From: Vulcanimicrobiota bacterium
Lineage (GTDB): Bacteria > Vulcanimicrobiota > Vulcanimicrobiia > Vulcanimicrobiales > Vulcanimicrobiaceae
Assembly (NCBI GenBank): GCA_019233415.1
Contig: JAFAMK010000262.1
Coordinates: forward strand, 1 to 8,638
Length of the DNA stretch: 8,638 bases
Direction of reading: 5' to 3'
Within the stretch, counting starts at the first letter, position 1. Each line of letters opens with the position of its first letter. The position numbers were made by a program, and so were the translations under genes. Shown here one piece after another: positions 6,342 to 8,638 of this stretch. Under the pieces are notes generated by a model, which did not search any database, was not told the DNA's origin, and saw only the letters and a list, made by a program, of their open reading frames with translations.

Positions 6342-7163
6342 CTACGGCCCCGGGCTCGGCGACGGCGCCGGCGTCGCCTGCGGCCCCATCGCGCGCAGAA
6401 CCGTGTCGAGCTGGTGCATCGAGGTGTCGACTAGCGAGGGGAAGACCGCGCCGAGCAATGGCAGCGAGACGACCAGCATCACCAGGCCGATCGTGATCTG
6501 GATCGGGAAGCCGACGACGAAGACGTTCATCTGCGGCGCGACGCGCGCCATCAGCCCCAGCATGATGTTGACCAGGAACAGCGCGATCGCGACCGGCGCG
6601 GCGATCTGGAACACGATGAACAGCGACTGCGCGAAGAACCGCATCACGTCACCGGCGATCAGGTCCGGCGCGCCGGCGAACGGGAGCGGGACGAGCGCGA
6701 ACGAGCCGGCGATCCCCGCGATCAGCGCGTGGTGCGCGTCGGCCGCCAGGTACAGCAGCGTCGCGAGCGCCAGCTCCAGCTCGCCGATCACGGTGACGTT
6801 CTGCGCGGTCAGCGGGTTGATGATGTTCACGACCGCGAAGCCGATCTGCACGTCGATGATCTCGCCAGCGAACTGAATCCCGGTGAAGAGCAAAAACGCG
6901 ACGAACCCGAACACCAGCCCGACGAAAACCTGCGAAACCACCGCGACCGTCAGCTCGCCCAGGCCCACCGGCGCGATCGCCGGCACCGTCCGCGCGATCA
7001 CGAACGCCAGCATCAGCCCGAGCGCAAAGCGCACGAGCTGCGGAATCTGCGTCTGCGAAAAAATCGGCACGAGCGCCAGCATCGCGCTCACGCGCACCAG
7101 CACGAGAAAGAGCGTCTCGACCTGCCCGGTACCGAGGCCGAAAACGTTCCAGGTGCCGGTCAT
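6342..7163 (-). CDS. fliR: FliR, flagellar export gate membrane protein
   Basis: A 273-residue, very hydrophobic protein of the FliR/SpaR family (usual length about 255-265). Together with FliP and FliQ it forms the helical export gate. Conserved stretches include 'LVLVRVSAMLALVPIFSQ' near the N-terminus, 'GEIIDVQIGFAVVNIINP' (about 100-117), and 'LGLMARVAPQMNVFVVGFPIQI' near residues 203-224. The last residues form a tail rich in Pro, Ser and Ala (PSPSPGP), slightly longer than usual and probably cytoplasmic or disordered. The ATG overlaps the fliQ stop as ATGA, so translation is coupled. flhB follows after 4 nt. Confidence 0.96.
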   Translation of the reverse strand: MTGTWNVFGLGTGQVETLFLVLVRVSAMLALVPIFSQTQIPQLVRFALGLMLAFVIARTVPAIAPVGLGELTVAVVSQVFVGLVFGFVAFLLFTGIQFAGEIIDVQIGFAVVNIINPLTAQNVTVIGELELALATLLYLAADAHHALIAGIAGSFALVPLPFAGAPDLIAGDVMRFFAQSLFIVFQIAAPVAIALFLVNIMLGLMARVAPQMNVFVVGFPIQITIGLVMLVVSLPLLGAVFPSLVDTSMHQLDTVLRAMGPQATPAPSPSPGP

Positions 7164-7429
7164 TGGATGAACTGCGGGATGCCGGCGAAGACGCGGGTCG
7201 TGAAGTCGGTCAGCAGCGCCAGCATGAAGGGCCCGAAGAGCAGAATCGCCAGCGCGACGACGACGATCTTCGGGATGAAGGCGAGCGTCGGCTCCTGAAT
7301 CTGTGTGACGGCCTGGAAGACGGAGATGATGAGCCCGGTGACGAGACCCAGCAGCAGCGCGGGCGCGCAGACCAGGAGCGCGATGAAGATCGCCTCACGT
7401 CCGAGCGAGATCGCCGCCGCGTAGCTCAT
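7160..7429 (-). CDS. fliQ: FliQ, flagellar export gate membrane protein
   Basis: An 89-residue protein with two membrane helices (about 13-37 and 50-74), the standard size and shape of FliQ. The family pattern is visible: 'LLVCAPALLLGLVTGLIISVFQAVTQIQEPTL' style helix 1 and connecting loop, with Q39, T42, Q43, Q45, E46 and T48 in the conserved loop, then 'FIPKIV' and helix 2. Several copies wrap around the FliP-FliR core of the gate. Its ATG overlaps the fliP stop and its TGA overlaps the fliR start, both as ATGA. Confidence 0.96.
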   Translation of the reverse strand: MSYAAAISLGREAIFIALLVCAPALLLGLVTGLIISVFQAVTQIQEPTLAFIPKIVVVALAILLFGPFMLALLTDFTTRVFAGIPQFIQ

Positions 7430-8217
7430 CGCTGGAAGCTGGCGAACAGGGCGGCGACGGTCAAGTTCCAGCCGTCGACCAGCAAGAAAATCAAGATTTT
7501 AAACGGCAACGAGATGATGACCGGCGGGATCATCATCATCCCCATCGAGAGCAGGACCGACGCGACGACCATGTCGATCACGATGAACGGGATGTAGATC
7601 GCGAAGCCGATCTGGAACGCCGTCTTCAGCTCGCTGATGACGAACGCGGGGACGAGCAGGTACGTCGGGACGTCGTCCTGCTTGGCCGGGCGCGGCTCCT
7701 TCGAGAGCGAGTAGAACAGCGCGATGTCCTTCTCGCGCGTCTGCTTGAACATGAACGCGCGCAGCGGCTTCTGCGCGCGGTCGAGCGCGGCCGACTGGGT
7801 GATCTTGTTGCCGAGGTACGGCTGGAGCGCGTTCGTGTTGATGTCCTGGATCACGGGGTTCATCACGAAGAACGTCAGCAGCAGTGCGAGCCCGACCAGG
7901 ACCTGCGTCGGCGGAACCTGCTGCGTCCCGAGCGCCGTGCGCACGAACGAGAGGACGACGACGATCCGGGTGAACGAGGTCAGCAGCACCAGCAGCGTCG
8001 GCGCGAGCGTGAGGATCGTCAGCAGGACGAGGACCTGCAGCGCGAGCGCGACGTCGGTCGGCTTCGTCGCCGGGCTGATCCCGATGTTGACGCGCGGGAT
8101 CGGGATCGTCGGGGCGGTCGGCCCCGGCACGCCCTGCGCGAGCGCGGGGACGGCGAGGACGACGAGGACGAGCGCTCCGGTCAGTGCGGCGATGAGCGTG
8201 AGAAGACGGCGGTTCAC
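7426..8217 (-). CDS. fliP: FliP, flagellar export gate membrane protein
   Basis: A 263-residue protein, normal for FliP (about 245-260). Residues 1-27 form a cleavable signal peptide with an A25-L26-A27 site, as in other FliPs. A Pro-rich stretch (30-42) and then 'TSFTRIVVVLSFVRTALGTQQVPP' (80-103) follow, a hallmark of the family. The later signature 'VPAFVISELKTAFQIGF' and 'YIPFIVIDMVVASVLLSMGM' (189-227) is also intact. Five to six copies form the core of the export gate with FliR. The start is GTG at 8217, overlapping the fliO stop as GTGA; this gives the signal peptide directly at the N-terminus. Confidence 0.97.
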   Translation of the reverse strand: MNRRLLTLIAALTGALVLVVLAVPALAQGVPGPTAPTIPIPRVNIGISPATKPTDVALALQVLVLLTILTLAPTLLVLLTSFTRIVVVLSFVRTALGTQQVPPTQVLVGLALLLTFFVMNPVIQDINTNALQPYLGNKITQSAALDRAQKPLRAFMFKQTREKDIALFYSLSKEPRPAKQDDVPTYLLVPAFVISELKTAFQIGFAIYIPFIVIDMVVASVLLSMGMMMIPPVIISLPFKILIFLLVDGWNLTVAALFASFQR

Positions 8218-8564
8218 GGTCGCTTTCGAAAGGTGTTCAGCAGACGGAGCACCGCGTCGCGCTGCTCCCCGAGCGCCTTCCGTTGCGTCTCGATGTAGGG
8301 CTCGACGACGTCCGCAGGGATGTCGGCGATATGGGTGACCCCGGCGGATCCTCCGCCTACCAGGAAGTATCGGTCGCCGACCTTGACGACGTGAACGGTC
8401 GTGTTCTGCGCCAGGAACGTCGACTCGATGACGGAGACCAGGCGTTTCCCGGTCGACGCGACGATCCGCCCGCGGTTCAGCGTCCGCACCACGTACGTCA
8501 GTCCCACCAGGAGCAGCGCGACGACCGCGAACGCCCAGATCGCCTGGAGCACGAAGCTCCCCAT
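8214..8564 (-). CDS. fliO: FliO-like flagellar export assembly protein
   Basis: A 116-residue small membrane protein. One membrane segment spans about residues 5-27, followed by a basic cytoplasmic domain with the FliO pattern: 'GKRLVSVIESTFLAQNTTVHVVKVGDRYFLVG' (39-70 region), ending in a charged helix. FliO (FliZ in Bacillus) is thought to help FliP fold and assemble. Sequence conservation in this family is low, so the call rests on the short pattern plus its position between fliN/fliY and fliP. The ATG at 8564 is 2 nt after the stop of the preceding gene. Confidence 0.9.
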   Translation of the reverse strand: MGSFVLQAIWAFAVVALLLVGLTYVVRTLNRGRIVASTGKRLVSVIESTFLAQNTTVHVVKVGDRYFLVGGGSAGVTHIADIPADVVEPYIETQRKALGEQRDAVLRLLNTFRKRP

Positions 8565-8566
8565 GC

Positions 8567-8638
8567 TTAGACCTTGTCGACGACGGGGTTCAGCTCGCTG
8601 ATCTTCACGGCGAACTTGTCGTCGACGACGACGACCTC
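8567..8638 (-). CDS. FliN/FliY-type flagellar motor switch protein, C-terminal end only
   Basis: Only the last 23 codons and the TAA stop are present; the gene enters from the high-coordinate edge. 'EVVVVDDKFAVKISEL' matches the C-terminus of the FliN / SpoA domain (E. coli FliN has 'GEVVVVADKYGVRITDI'). This domain forms the lower C-ring and binds CheY-P and the export ATPase complex. It cannot be decided here whether the full gene is a short FliN or the longer Bacillus-type FliY with a CheC-like domain. The position directly before fliO fits both. Confidence 0.85.
   Translation of the reverse strand, partial: EVVVVDDKFAVKISELNPVVDKV

Overview
The window is GC-rich (roughly two thirds G+C by eye). 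All recognisable genes lie on the minus strand, so transcription runs from high to low coordinates. It is a conserved flagellar type III export and chemotaxis cluster from a motile bacterium. The order fliN/fliY - fliO - fliP - fliQ - fliR - flhB - flhA, followed by chemotaxis genes that include cheC, resembles Firmicutes and other Terrabacteria-type arrangements more than enterobacteria. High GC, Sec-type signal peptides and a periplasmic-type binding protein would fit a deep-branching lineage such as Eremiobacterota or a relative. That placement is a guess the sequence cannot settle.

Layout in transcription order: the last 23 codons of a FliN/FliY-type switch protein (8638-8567); fliO, fliP, fliQ and fliR joined by 4-nt stop/start overlaps (8564-6342); flhB (6337-5270); an unusually long 121-nt gap with potential RNA hairpins; flhA (5148-3007); a YcgR-like PilZ gene (3003-2323); cheY (2304-1939); cheC (1937-1329); a 209-nt gap with two perfect inverted repeats (1328-1120); a secreted ModA-like solute-binding protein (1119-367); and the N-terminal part of a membrane receptor with a CHASE3-like sensor region (357 to the window edge).

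FliO/P/Q/R with FlhB and FlhA form the inner-membrane gate of the flagellar export apparatus. FliN/FliY is part of the C-ring switch. CheY-phosphate binds the switch, CheC removes the phosphate, and the PilZ protein probably adjusts motor output in response to c-di-GMP. The binding protein and receptor at the low-coordinate end look like a separate two-gene unit, possibly a ligand-capture and sensing pair that feeds the same chemotaxis pathway.

Most of the window is ordinary, well-conserved machinery. The parts worth a second look are the binding-protein/receptor pair, the PilZ gene placed between flhA and cheY, the structured flhB-flhA gap and the inverted repeats after cheC. I see no RNA genes, mobile elements, CRISPR arrays or convincing plus-strand genes.
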